NCBI GenBank assembly: GCA_001414345.1
Contig: LLCB01000283.1
Location: 1 to 64,000 of the forward strand
Length of the DNA stretch: 64,000 bases
Origin: Hymenoscyphus infarciens
Taxonomy: Eukaryota; Ascomycota; Leotiomycetes; Helotiales; Helotiaceae
Direction of reading: 5' to 3'
Shown here: positions 1-12,681 of the stretch, piece after piece
How the letters are laid out: each line of letters begins with the position of its first letter
Numbering within the stretch: position 1 is the stretch's first letter
Program-made: the position numbers and the translations under genes
Notes under the pieces: model-generated
What the model saw: only the letters and a program-made list of their open reading frames with translations
Database searches by the model: none
What the model was told of the DNA's origin: nothing

Positions 1-776
1 AGACTATAATAATACTAATACTTATAAAGATAAAGTTTCTATTTAATAGAAACTATTTAGTCTTTATTTAATAGAGACTATTTAGTCTTTATTTAATAAA
101 GACTATAATAATACTAATACTTATAGAGATATAGTTTCTATTTAATAAAGACTATTTAGTCTTTATTAAATAAAGACTATAATAATACTAATACTTTTAG
201 AGATATAGTTTCTATTTAATAGAAACTATTTAGTCTTTATTTAATAGAGACTATTTAGTCTTTATTTAATAAAGACTATAATAATACTAATACTTGTAGA
301 AATATAGTTTCTATTTAATAGAAACTATTTAGTCTTTATTTAATAGAGACTATTTAGTCTTTATTTAATAGAGACTATAATAATACTAATACTTATAAAG
401 ATATAGTTTCTATCTAATAGAAACTATTTAGTCTTTATTAAATAAAGACTATAATAATACTAATACTCGTAGAGATATAGTTTCTATCTAATAGAAACTA
501 TTTAGTCTTTATTTAATAGAGACTATTTAGTCTTTATTAAATAAAGACTATAATAATACTAATACTTATAAAGATATAGTCTCTATTTTATAGAGACTAT
601 TTAGTCTTTATTTAATAAAGATTTTAATAATACTACGGTTCTAAGAAATATAATATCTATTTAATAGAAACTATTTAGTTTTTATTTAATAAAGACTATA
701 ATAATACTAAAGGTCTTAGAAATATAGTTTCTATTTTATAAAGACTATTTAGCCTTTATTTAATAAAGACTTTAAG
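1..776. repeat. AT-rich palindromic tandem array
   Basis: About seven to eight imperfect units of roughly 70–100 bases. Each contains the spacer ATAATAATACTAATACTT followed by one to three perfect or near-perfect palindromes such as GTTTCTATTTAATAGAAAC and GTCTTTATTTAATAAAGAC. The unit length varies because the second palindrome is present once or twice. The same palindromes recur near 6,225–6,525. The array could be a subterminal repeat of the surrounding degraded element or an independent AT satellite. It is cut by the window edge. Confidence 0.85.
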
Positions 777-3700
777 TACTCTAGTACTTTCTACTTATCT
801 AGAATCTAGTAACGAGATAAGAGATAGATAATTATATAGAGGCTATAATCGTTAAACTCTTAAGATTAATAGCTTTAACTTAATATTTCTTACTCTAATA
901 CTATAAAGTATTTCGATTTAAATTAAGACTGTTTTCTAAATTTATTCCTATTACTCTGCTTACTTATAAGCTTAGTAATAGTGCCTTTTTTAGTATTTAT
1001 AAGTTATAATATATAATAAAGCTTAAAACGTATATTATAAGCGATATTAGATATAGCTACTTAGTAGACGTAGTAGAGTAATATTAGTATAATTTTATAT
1101 ATTATATAAGATTATATTTAAATTTTATTTATTATATCTATTAAGTATAATACTTAAAAGCACTATGTTATATCTATAAGCTAACTACGAAAAGGTAACT
1201 CTATAAACCTATTATTAGTCTCTTAATTCTATTTTAGAGCGACGGTAAGTGAGCTCTAACTAAAGAGGGGAAAATAAAAGAACTAACGAAACTCCTCTAG
1301 CCCTTTTATGTTTACTTATATATTTTAGATAATCTTACTCCTTTTAACTATAAAAGAGACCTAGAGTAATAATAATCTAGTTAAGATAAAAGAGGAGAAT
1401 AATAAAAGAAAAGATAAAACTTCTCTAAGCTCTTTACGTTTATATATATAATTTAGATTCTCTTATATTCTTTAATTATAAAGGAGGCTTAGAGAGGCTA
1501 GTTAATATATAGATAAGGAAGATAAGAGGATATTAAAGTATCTTAGGCTACTTATTCTAACTCTATAAGATTATCTTCTTTAATATTATAAACTATAATA
1601 ATTAGAGAAGGCTTTTTAGTAGACCTTTTTTTTTTAGAAGTAGAATTAAGAGGAATAAACTCTATCTCTTTATAAGGTTATTTATTAGATCTTTTAAAGA
1701 TATTTAAAGTATATTTAAGAGTTATTAATTATAATAAACTAGTAGAAGTAATAGAGACTAGGTTAGAAGCTAGTTTTTAAGAGGTATATAGTCTATTAAC
1801 TAGGGCTAAAGTAGGCTTATAATATAACTTTATATCTTAAGGTATTTAGAGAAGGAGTTAAGCTTACTTCTTAGTAAACTACCTAACTCTCTCTACTTTC
1901 TTAAGTTCTTTATTATATTTTTTTATCTTTTAAAACTAGACTTAACTATAATAATAAGCTAGTAGAAGTTTATATTTAATTCCCTACTTTATAGTATTCT
2001 TTATAATATAATAGATATAGTTCTTTTCTAGGTTAAATTTATATAATATAAAGAAATATAAAGTTACTATATAATAATTCTAGAATCCCTTTTTCCTAAG
2101 CTAGAAATAGATATAGAAGGTAAAATTATATAAGATCTATAAAAAGGAGAAGGCTATAGTTCTAAGATTAATATATCTCTTAGAGAAAGTTTTAAGAGCA
2201 CGGTTAGAATTAGATCTATAGACTAAAACACTACTACTATAAACTAATATTATACTACTATATTATAGTTAGAGAATATAGATAGTTATACTTCTATTAC
2301 TACTCTTAACTTCTATATAAGTAAATACTATATAAATGCTATTAACTAGTTAAATATATCTTTTATTAAGCCTAAGAACGTTAAGAGCTTCTTTACTAAA
2401 CATATATCTAGCTAGTTCTTAAAAGTAATCTATTTTAAGCCTTATAGTCTATATTTCTTTAACTTTAACTTTTTTACCTCTAATAATAAAAGAGGTAATA
2501 GAGCTATCTTATAGAATAAAAGGAAAAGAACCTAGTTTCTAGTTATAGTTTTTTGTTTATATAATACTAAGACTATTAAATAAGAATTACTAAGTAAAAT
2601 CTTTACTACTAGCTAGATTTTATTTCTTATATATCTTAAGACGTAATTATAGAAGTTCTTATATACTACTATAATACTTTATATCTTATATTACTTCTAA
2701 AATTATATTAAATACTTAAGCTAAATCGAAAACTAAGCTAGGTATTACTCTAAGTTTATTAGAGGTTGATTTATTAGGAGTTAATTTATCTAAAGTTGAT
2801 TTAGTAGATAAGAAAGTTAGATTTTAAGTAGACTAATCGAACTTAGGAACTAGAGGGATTATAAATTTAGTATTATCTATAAGATTAAGATAGATATTAT
2901 TATATAAGTATTAAAAAACAGAGTTACTTTATAAATTAAAAGGATACCTAAGTTAATTATTATCTTATTCTTTCTCTTTATTATATATTTAACTCTTAAA
3001 CTCCTTTTTAAATATAACTTTTAAATTCTAAGTAAGACTTAATAGCCTCTTAGTAGATATATCCTCTACTCTCTACTTATTAGTACTAATAGAAACTCTA
3101 AGATCTTTAAGTATAAACTATAGATTATTTATATTAAACTCTTTACTTAGAGTAAGAGACTTAGCTTAAAAATTACGTAGATTTTAAATCTAATAACTAA
3201 GACGTAGACTCTTAATAACTATAGTATTAGTAACTAAAGGATTAAAAGAATATATATTATATATAACTTCTTAATACTTAAGAGAGGTTTTATATATAGT
3301 AACTTTAATATTTTTTTAATTATTTTATTAAACGATTTTAAAGTCTTTAATTACTAGGTTATCTTTTAGTATATTAGAAGTGTTAGTTTCCTTAGAAGTC
3401 TTAGCTAATACCTTTCTTAGAGCTATCTTCTTTATAACTACCTTTTTTAAAGCTACTTTTTTTAAAGTAATATTATTCTTATTATTTAATATATTCTTAT
3501 TATCTAATATATCCTTAGTATCTTTACTATTATTATCTTCTAAATCCCTTAAAATAATATTATTACTATTAGAATACTCTAGAAGAGTATTATTATTTAA
3601 AGATAGAGGTTATAAATAATCCTTTATAGTTTTAATATACTTATATTATTAGCTTAAGTTATTATTAGCTATTTTTTAAATAAACTCTATAGTAGAATTA

Positions 3701-6224
3701 GATAATAGCTCTATAAAACTAGATATTAAAGGCTTAGTAAAAGATTATAAGTTTAAGTTTAAAGTACTCTTAGAATTTAAAGAGAGCTCTAAAAAGCTAT
3801 TAAGATATATTTTATAGTTATTAATTAGTTCTAGTAGTTATTTATTAGCTTAAAAGTTAGTATTAATTAGATATTCTTTAATTAATTCTTATACTACTTT
3901 AAAAGGTTATATATTAAGTAGTTAGTATTCCTAACCTATAATTATAGGATTAAAGAGAAGATTTAAATCCTATAAAGGAACTTAGTATTTATTCTAAAAA
4001 ACTTAGAGTAAGAGGAAAAACTTACTTACCTCCTCTACCTACTTTATTAATAATTTACGTTTTCTATAAAGTTTTATATTTATAATAATTAAAGGATTAA
4101 GAGTCTTTAAATTATATAACTCTAAGTTAAAGTTAAAAGGTAACTTAAGTTATATATTAAAAAGGATATTATAATTTATATAGTTAGACTTTTAGAAGAG
4201 TTAGAGTAAGGATTTATAAACGGTTTTTAATAAAATAGATATAAAATAAGTAGCTTTATCTTCTAAGTTTATAGATTATATTAGTAGAGGTAGAGCGTTA
4301 AATATAATAGTAACTTATATACTTATAATAGCTTATAGAGCTAGAGTTAATTATAATTAGTTTTTAAGAATATTATAGTAATTTTTAAATTATAAGAGAC
4401 GTTATATTTAAGAGCTTATATTTCTATATTATAAAGTTATAGGTTATATTAATAAAGGTAGAGTAAGATATATAATAGATACTTACTTTCTTAAGATTAG
4501 AGTTAGAGGAGCTAATTTTCGAGATTTTATAACGTTAGTTAAGAATATTAAGATAATATATTTAAAGTATAAATTTCTATATAATAAACTTATAAGATTT
4601 ATTAGTAAAGGAAAGGTAATAAATATTATATATATATATAAACTAGGTTTAGTAGAGTTAATACTTATAAACTAGGGATAACTAAGGTAAAGTTAAGTAC
4701 ATAAGTATAGAGTACTAAAGCCTTAAACGTAGACACGTAAGTTAGATAAAACATAGTAATAGTAGAGCTATATATATTAAGAAAGTATATATACTTAATA
4801 TAAAACGTAAGATACTTAATAACGTTATATTAAGTAATATTATATTATTTAGGTTAGTAAGTATAAGCTTTTAGAATATAGTTAATAAAAATATCTAAGA
4901 TTATATAACTACCTCTTAATCCTTTCTAGGTTATTCTCTTAAGTAGAAGTTAAGAGTTTAATACTATTACTATTATATTCCTCTTTTAATAGACTTAAAT
5001 TATATAAGTTTACTTTATTAAAAAGATAGTAACTAAATAGTCTTACTTATATAGTTCCTCTTATAATAATTAAGCTTATATTAGTATTTTCTTTATTTAA
5101 AAATATTATATACCTCTTTTTTATAAAATCTCCTTTCTCTTCTAGCTTCCTTTTTAACTTAATTAGTTTATATATTAGAAAAGTAATAAGCCCTTTTTTT
5201 AGAAGGCTATTAGTTCTATATAAGTTAAGCTTCTTATACTCTCTTTTCTTATTCCTTATTATTTTTTATATTAAGATATTCTTATTTTTTAGATTTAGCT
5301 TAGATATTTATAGTAGTTAAAATAGCTTATACCTCTTCTTAAGCTTTAAGTATAATATAAGTAGTAGTAATCTTTCCTCTAAAAGTAATTATTTTAATAT
5401 ATTAATTAAATTTAATATTAGTAGATCTACTATTTAATAATATAGTTAGTAATAAGGAGTAGGTAATATACTTAGAAGAAATAGATATTATAGCTCTACT
5501 TTATTCTTTTATAATACTTATAAATTCTAAACGATTAATTTCCTCTACTTTAAACTCTATAATAGAAGATATTATTAATATAGAAGACTCTTTTAAAAGC
5601 TTAATTATAAGTAGTAATAACTTAGAAAGATTTCCTCTTAATAAAGTTTTATTTCCTATATCTCTCTTATTATCTTCTTTTATAATAGTACTACTTTCTT
5701 TAGTTAAAAGCTTACTCTTATTATATATTTAAGCTTCTTACTCTAGTAATAAAAGTAAATCTTAAGAGTAGAAAAGATATTATAGAATTAGAGAAAAGAA
5801 TTTATAGTATATATAGAAGTAAGCTTTTAGAAGTTAATAACAACTAGGCTAGTTTTTCTAATAATATTTAAAACGATTTTTAATTTAAGTTTAAGATAAG
5901 TTATAAGCTTTAATAGTATTATAGAAAGATTAAAAGTATAGTTTTAAGTCTTTATCTCTACTATTAGTAAGCTTATATTTAAAGACTAGTATAATAATAG
6001 AGTATATAAAAGCAAGGTTATTAGAATAATAGCTAGAAGACGAATTACTATAATATAAAGACTTATTATAGTTAGAGTTCTTAAAAAGAAGACGATTAGA
6101 CTTATTAAAAATATATATTTTAGTATATTAATCTAGAATTAAAGTTATTATAAATTTATTATAAAAAATATTAAGTTAGAGTAATAGTAAGTAGACCTCG
6201 CCTCTAATAAGTAGAAGCTAATTA
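777..6224. mobile_element. RIP-degraded repeat block, family not identified
   Basis: About 5.4 kb of extremely AT-rich DNA in which TpA dominates and CpA/TpG are scarce, as expected after heavy RIP of a repeated element. No reading frame of useful length survives. Short stretches read as protein once TAA/TAG interruptions are ignored, for example around 4,420–4,680 on the plus strand, which suggests mutated coding sequence. It lies between two arrays of the same palindromes, so the whole of 1 to about 6,525 may be one element. I could not assign a transposon class. Confidence 0.6.
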
Positions 6225-6525
6225 TACTTTCTATTAAATAGAGACTAAATAGTTTCTATTAAATAAAGACTATAATACTAAGAGCTTTTTAGTATAATTA
6301 TAGTCTCTATTAAATAAGAACTATAGTACTAAGAGCTTAAGTACTAGTATAATACTTTATTAAATAATAATAAGAGTACTACTCTATTATTTACTAGTCT
6401 CTATTTAATTAAGACTAGATAGTTTCTATTAAATAAAGACTATAATAATAAGTTTATATATATAATTATAGTCTCTATTAAATAAAGACTATAATACTAA
6501 GAGTACTAGTACTATTATAGTCTTT
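6225..6525. repeat. Second AT palindrome array
   Basis: This short array uses the same building blocks as the one at the window start (TTTCTATTAAATA, TCTATTAAATAAAGAC, ACTATAATACTAAGAGC). It is about 5.4 kb away from the first. The two arrays may mark the two ends of one element, although their palindromic nature makes relative orientation hard to judge. Confidence 0.65.
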
Positions 6526-7840
6526 TAACTACTCTAGAGAGTCTAGGGTTCTGTCTATACTTTTAAGTAAAATCTTTTATACTATTTAAACTAATTTAAG
6601 AGCTAATTTAATACTTTTAAAATAAGTTTATTAGGTTAGTATAAGTTTAAGGCTAAGGTAACTCTATAGTTATAGAACCTTTACCTTTTATACCTACTTT
6701 CTCTACTAAAACTAATATACTAATACGTCTATTAAATAATTTATTACTATATCTTTTAGTATTAGCTATAACCCTGATTTATTACCTATTATCTAATCCT
6801 TATAAGCTTAAGAACCTATCTAAGTTTAGTATTTATATAACCTCTTTATCTTATTTATATTATTTACTTACTAATACTAGTTACTCTTCTTATATAGTAT
6901 AATTCTAATATTATAGTATTTAAGAATAGTTCTTACTATTACCTACGTCTTATTACTAACCTTAAATACTTAATAAATCCTAGTAATTATAAAATTAGAG
7001 TATTTAATAATTAGAGGTTTTATAAATAAGTAATAACTAGAGATATATATTTATTAAGGTTCTTTTTAGATATAAGTCTATATATTAAATACTAAGTTAA
7101 TTATTTAAAAGAATATAAAAATAATAGATTCCTTTACTTAACTAGTAAGATCTTATAAGAAATTAGCCTAGCTTATAATTATTATCTCTTTTTAAGTAGT
7201 AACTATCTAAAATTAATACTACTAAAAGGTAATAGTAATAGCTTAGAATTTGAATTTAAATTCTAAACCCTTTAAAGTATAATTAAGTAAGAGTATATAC
7301 TTATTTAGATAGGAATAGTTTTAGTAGGCTAAAGTTAAGATAGTTTTTATATATAGGTAGGAATTAAGATAGCTTTTATTTAGATTCTAACTTTAAATCT
7401 TAAACTACTAGCTAGATGCGATTTAGAGAAGAGACTAGTGTATATAGATAAGAATAAAGAAAGTGCTTTATAATTAAAGTATTATTAAAAAGGATTATAT
7501 TAACTATCTTATACTAAGTTTTAATAGATTTTTAAAAAGCTATTTTTAAAGATTTTAACAATTCTCTCTAATATAGTGTTTAATAGAATACCTTTATACT
7601 TCTAAGCTAAATTTAATAATTTTAAAAGAGGTCTATTTATACTTTTAACTTAAAATCCTATAGTCTTAAGACTAAGAGTAGTTGTTATTATTTCTAACTA
7701 GCTTTAGTAATCTTAGATTTTAACTTATTAATAAATACTATTAGGAATAGCTTAATATAGAGAGTATATTTATAATAGCTTCTATTAAATATTAAGAATA
7801 ACTCTTTAAAGCGTTATATAAGCTATTAAAAGCTATAAGT
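6526..7840. repeat. RIP-like AT-rich tract
   Basis: This continues the AT-rich, TpA-dominated sequence without a usable reading frame. It ends abruptly near 7,840, where normal base composition begins within a few tens of bases. I see no gene in it. Confidence 0.6.
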
Positions 7841-7844
7841 AAAG

Positions 7845-8680
7845 TAGGAAAGGGTACTGGCGGTGTCGGGCTTCACGAAGAAATTTGCTGTGAGATATGC
7901 GGACATGCCGAGAAAGTTTTGCGTTTCATCTAAAGCACCTGGATTTGTCAGTCTTGCGAAGCGAATAAAGCAAGGCATGGACGTACGGCATAGTCTTTGT
8001 AGTATTCTTGGAATGTTTGGAGTGAGGACATGATGAAAGATATCTGACGAGCAGCTTCGTGGAAATCGCACTCCGGGCCCCAGTGCTCAAAGCACTTGAT
8101 TTTGAGACACTCTTGTTAGTGGTATACAAAATAAAATGAGATTTCTGAAAAGCACCATCGCACGAGACATCACCGTCACAAATTCTCAACTCTTGAATAT
8201 TCAAGGGTTTCTTTCTAGAAATTCGTCAGTGTGCACTGCCACAAGGATTTTGAGAGGACTTACTCCATTGAGGTACATTCTACCAAAAAGGTTGGCAAAG
8301 TCGTTGGGCCATCCGTGGGGAATAACCGTAGAGGTAGACTTACTCTTTCTGCCTAGTCGCTGCTTCCACCAAGTATCAAACCATTGATCTGTTTTCGTAT
8401 CGGCCTAGTTCGTGCTATTGGTCGAATGCCATGATGGAACACCACAAGCACGCTTATCGAGGGCGGCCCTCAGTTCTAAACGTTCTGGTGTGGGTGATGC
8501 TAAAGAAATTGAAATAAATCCCAACACCTGATCTACTACTAGAGAAGTCTTCATCATACGAAAGAAAATAACATAGTAGGGAAAGGAGTGTGATGGTGGT
8601 TATTGCCCCACTGAAAGAAAGAAAACATGAGATGGACAGACAGATTTCATAGAATTGATTGCAGGTCTTATATATAAACA
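7845..8680 (-). pseudogene. Unrecognised gene fragment in an island beside the AT-rich block
   Basis: Normal-composition DNA whose minus strand reads as protein in pieces but not in one frame. One piece (about 8,386–8,215) contains HGWPNDFANLFGRMYLNG and VAVHTDEFLERNP. A second piece, after frame changes, covers 8,100–7,850 and includes IRFARLTNPGALDETQNFLG. Stops and frame changes separate them, and the 3' side runs into the AT-rich block. I do not recognise the family. It is most likely the broken remainder of a gene whose end was replaced or mutated; a gene with several introns is less likely. Confidence 0.35.
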
Positions 8681-8689
8681 TTTATTTCA

Positions 8690-11119
8690 TCATGATAGCC
8701 GTGCGCATGGGGTTGTGATTACGAACCCCTGGTTCAACTCCCATCCTTCGCAACCCGGAATGGTTCAACAGGCCATGATCTTTAGAATAGAACATCCCAA
8801 TTTGCAAGTGACCTAGTCGAGTAGGTGCTAGTCATCAAAATATCGACTTCATTGGGAAGGAACTCGAAAGGGGTAATAAGGCCATGAATGCAAAATAGCT
8901 AGAAAAGGTTACCCTATCTCCGCGTCAAACTCTAAACATTGCTTTTGAAAGAACTTTGATTCTATAGTATGCTCTTCTACCACCGTACTTCCCAGCTTCC
9001 AATTGTTTTGTTTTATACTAAAATTTGATGTCCCCTCCCCTTTTCTCGTACTTCTTATATCGAGGTAATTCCCCGCTTTACCCCCGTAACTCCCTCATAA
9101 CATCGATCAAAGAAAGCGAAGAAGGAAGGAAACGTATCTCGATTCCGAAGGGCTTAATAATGAGAGATTTTTACCACCCAAGCTTCAACAAGTAGGTATA
9201 CTTGGAAACCAATAAAATACTAATACCGACGAAATTAAGAAAAGGAAATAACCATTAAATTTCCAAATCCTCTTCCATCCCTATCTTAACTCTTGTATCG
9301 GCTTTACAACAAGGTTATCACGAAACGTAATATCTTTATACAGCATAATCTTCACTCCAACTAAAACTGACCTCCCCTTTCCACTACAAACTCCAAATAA
9401 ACGAGCCCCTCAACAGGCAACTCATAACGCCCTTCCTCCTAATTTCCACTTTCATTTTTTCTACACCGGCATACAATTATAACTGAGAAGCATATTGTGG
9501 TGAAGCTATCCCTCTCCCACCCACTTACATATCTTGTATCACCCACCTCTCCCCAGTCCCCCACTTCCCATCCCCCACCCATCAACATCCATCACTAACC
9601 CCCAAAAGGTCCCCCCGAGCACAAAACACACGCTGTCCCAAACACGCAATCGCAATCTATTGTATCGGGCCTTCGCAAGACGTAAGTTACCACCTTCATC
9701 GTTCACAACCTTACTCCCTCTTTCTCTCTCCTCTCTCTTCCCCTCTCCTCTCTCTTCACACACCACTTTACAACCTCTCCACCACCTTCCCTAGAACTCC
9801 CCGACTTACTCCCTTCCCACCGCACAAGACGCGAATTGCTTCAAGTAGAAAGAGAAGACCTCGCATCAGAAAAGCATCAAGTAAAAAGGAGGATGTCATT
9901 TTACATTACAGCTAAGAAAAAATATCAAACCAAAGCGAGTTACAATCGTGAGAAGAGAATCAAGGGATTTTCTCCTTCCTGTTCAACGAGGATCTCTTAT
10001 TTTTTCCCAAGTAGGGGATTTCCTTGGAAAGTACTGCGATATAGAATAGAGCGCAACTATCTTGCTTCGTGAACAGGAGTACTGCTCGTGAATTATCACC
10101 AAGTATTACCAAACCTAATCACGACATTAAACAATCGTACAAAAGCCACCTACTACAAAAATAACACCACCCCTTTTCCCCTTTTCCCCTCCCCTTTCCC
10201 CTTTCCTCTCAACCTATAAAACCTACAAAACCCTCAAAAAGAAAAAGAAAGAAAACTTTTTTAAAAATTATCCAAACTTCCAAATAAAATATCTAATTCC
10301 AAGTATCAGATTTCCTCAAAATTTCATGCGATGTGCAACAAATCCATTTTCGGCAAATATCACGTGTGTTCTAACCCTCCCCCCAGTCATCACGAGACTT
10401 CACCAGGGGGTGTCAGAACTCGTGGGCCGGCGATTTCCTACCAAATTATATACTAAGAATGCTACAAAGAACAATATTAAAAAAATAAACTAGGTAGGCT
10501 TAGAGAGCGGAGTGTATTTAAGGACACTGTTGCTCTAGGATTCCAATACTAAGTTGTAGTGTTATAGAAAGTAAGTTATAACTCGTTGATTTTTGGTGGG
10601 CTTTTGGCGACTGGCTCACGAGTTCGGACACCCCCTGGTGCTTCTTCTTTTTTTCTTTTTTTCTTTCGCGTCGGGTTGTTCAACTACGCAAAATATCACG
10701 ATTTGCAACCCAAAAACCCGGATTTAGATTCTGTCACATGTTTCGTGGTTTGTGAGAGTGTGAAAGCAGTGAGGGTATATATGCGTCGAATATCGGAGGG
10801 ACAGTTTTAGTGATGGATTGGGAAATAGGTTAGAAGATGGTCGTGGAACTTCGTAAAGTGGAGAGGAGCGACAATTCTGGAAGTGGTATGCTATGAGAAC
10901 TTCAACGAAGAGTCGAAGAAAAATCGGGATCAGGTCCGGGAATTAAAGTATACGGGAGACGAGGCGTTGAACAAAATGAAGTGACATAGATTTATAAACT
11001 TGTCCATCTAAAAGACAAGGAGTACATGGCATAAGTATAAAGTTCGAACTTCCTAGAATCTAAATATGTGTAGAAAAAAGTCCTCGCGCCACGTATACAC
11101 AAAATCGTGTTTATGGTGT
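8690..11119. other. Intergenic stretch, no confident gene
   Basis: Contains pyrimidine-rich tracts (9,534–9,790 and 10,160–10,205) of promoter or UTR type. One possible spliced remnant is present: exon-like sequence reading NLLYRAFAR ends at a GTAAGT near 9,680, and a CCTAG acceptor near 9,794 opens into a basic helical frame (HRTRRELLQVEREDLASE) to about 10,072. No in-frame ATG precedes it, so I do not call a gene. A T-rich run follows a short GC-rich segment near 10,610–10,670. No tRNA fold could be made convincingly. Confidence 0.4.
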
Positions 11120-12178
11120 CTATGGCAGACAAAATCCACCATCAACAATGATATCCGCTCCCGTGGTATAACTCGACGCATCAGAAGAAAGATATAAGAA
11201 AGCCCCCTTGAGTTCATGGCACTCACCCTCTCTCCCCATGGGTGTCTTCTGTCGCCAAACATTCTTCATATCTCCCGGGGCAAAACTCGATATCTCGGTG
11301 ACAATATAACCCGGAGATACCGTATTCGCCCGAGCGAAGCCAACCCATTCAACCGCAAGCGACTTGCCTATAGTGTTCCATGTAAGAAGAATGCTTGACA
11401 AAACAGGGATGCGCACGAAAACAAGGAAGAAAGTGGCATACAGAGATGAATTACTCCCGCTTTAGCCGCATTGTATGCAGCTTGCATTTGAGGGATATTG
11501 ACAATGGACCCACTCATGCTGGCAGTCGCGACGAAACTTCCCTCTCGAAACGCTGGCTCGAGTGGTGTTCCATCAATTGCTGTCTGCTCTAGCTTTTGTC
11601 GTTTCCAGTGTATAGCGGCTACGCGAGCGCAATAAAACACGCTATCCAAGTCCGTTGCCATGACTTTTCGGTAGTGTTCAAGCTGGGAACTGGTTTCCCC
11701 TTCTGCCATTGGCCCTTGTGTCCATGGAATTCCAGAATTGGCGACGAAAACATCTAGACGGCCGTTGAATTCTCGAATAATGGCCTCGATGGTGGCAGCA
11801 ATTGCCTCGTAGCTAGTAACGTCGACTTGATACGCCTTGCCTGTGATTGAAATCAAAATCAGTCCATGCGCTCCAATCAAATAGTGGCAAAGGGGCCTCC
11901 ACAGTGGGGGAAGGTAACGTGGTCTTACACTTCACTCCGTATTCCTTTTCTATGGAAGCTGCCTCTTCAACAGCTTTCTTGTTGCTGTTGTACCAGATGG
12001 CAACGTTGGCTCCAGCTTCTGCTAAGGCTTCAGCGACTGCAAGGCCAATTCCGGCTCCCGCCCCAGAAACGATGGCTGTTCGACCCTTGAGGGAGAATAG
12101 ATCCAGTACACGCTTTGTGGTTGGAGCCTTGGTGTTGTCGAGCGCGAAATCGCCTCCGTTCATGGCGGTACCAGCCAT
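11120..12178 (-). CDS. Short-chain dehydrogenase/reductase, mannitol/sorbose type
   Basis: Three exons: 12178–11929, 11840–11442 and 11367–11120, with introns of 88 and 74 bases (GTAAGA…CACAG and GTATGC…TATAG). They encode 298 residues. The Rossmann glycine motif SGAGAGIG lies near residue 37, a VANSG motif follows, then the catalytic serine in ASMSGS and the YxxxK pair in AYNAAKAG. The C-terminal half ([18 protein letters not shown], then [11 protein letters not shown] at the end) matches the fungal NADP(H) mannitol dehydrogenase / sorbose reductase / L-xylulose reductase branch of classical SDRs. The exact polyol or ketose substrate cannot be told. The start at MAGTAMNGG fits the family. 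The frame stays open upstream to 12,637, but that Ser/Pro/Leu-rich stretch looks like 5' leader. A degraded transposon begins 504 bp upstream of the ATG. Confidence 0.88.
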
Positions 12179-12681
12179 GTTGAACTGTGACGGAGAGTGA
12201 TCGAGGAGGGGACAACGGCTGAAGGAATGGTTAAGGCTAGAGTGCTGGTCTTGGTCTTGCTTGGAGGAGAGGGCATTTTGGGGGAGAAGGGCCTTTTTGA
12301 GTCGATTGCCGGCCAGAGTCGGACTATCGGAGGACTTGAGATGGAGCTTCAGTCGAAGGCATCGGGGGATCAAGCTGCGAATGCATGTCATGTGTTGGTA
12401 CAGCACAGGGGATACTAGTACCGGGGATACTTCTTTAGGCTCGGAAGAAACTGGGACGGAAGAGAGGGAAGGGTGTGAGCTTGGAGCTTGGAGATTTAGT
12501 TTGAAGAGTCTTGACTTGATGGTAGGGAGGAGCTGGCGAGGGACAAGGGCGCAACAACCTTGAAGAGAGACGAAAGAAGCCAATGGGGAAGGCTCTGGGA
12601 AAGTGTCTGCTGCGAGATCTGTGGCACCCTGGCCCAACAGATCAATCTAGAGAAGAGACACCTTACGTAGAGTGTTGCAGA

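Noticed and set aside
1..776. CRISPR-like array
   Set aside because: Direct repeats with regular spacing exist, but the spacers are also repeats, the units are AT palindromes and the genome is eukaryotic.
3380..3619. 79-codon plus-strand frame in the AT-rich block
   Set aside because: Leu/Ile/Phe-rich translation expected by chance in AT-rich DNA; no domain and no start context.
8695..8760. tRNA-like GGTTCAACTCCC segment
   Set aside because: Only a T-arm-like string; no cloverleaf could be formed with the surrounding bases.
9534..10072. Possible two-exon gene with a basic helical second exon
   Set aside because: GTAAGT and CCTAG sites exist and the join is in frame, but there is no in-frame ATG in the first exon, no domain, and the first exon is low-complexity.
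10586..10680. tRNA-like segment followed by a T-rich run
   Set aside because: A B-box-like GAGTTCGGACACC is followed by T runs, but no matching acceptor stem or anticodon arm could be paired.
12179..12637. N-terminal extension of the SDR at 11,120–12,178
   Set aside because: The frame is open but Ser/Pro/Leu-rich and absent from the SDR family; the MAGTAMNGG start gives the normal length.
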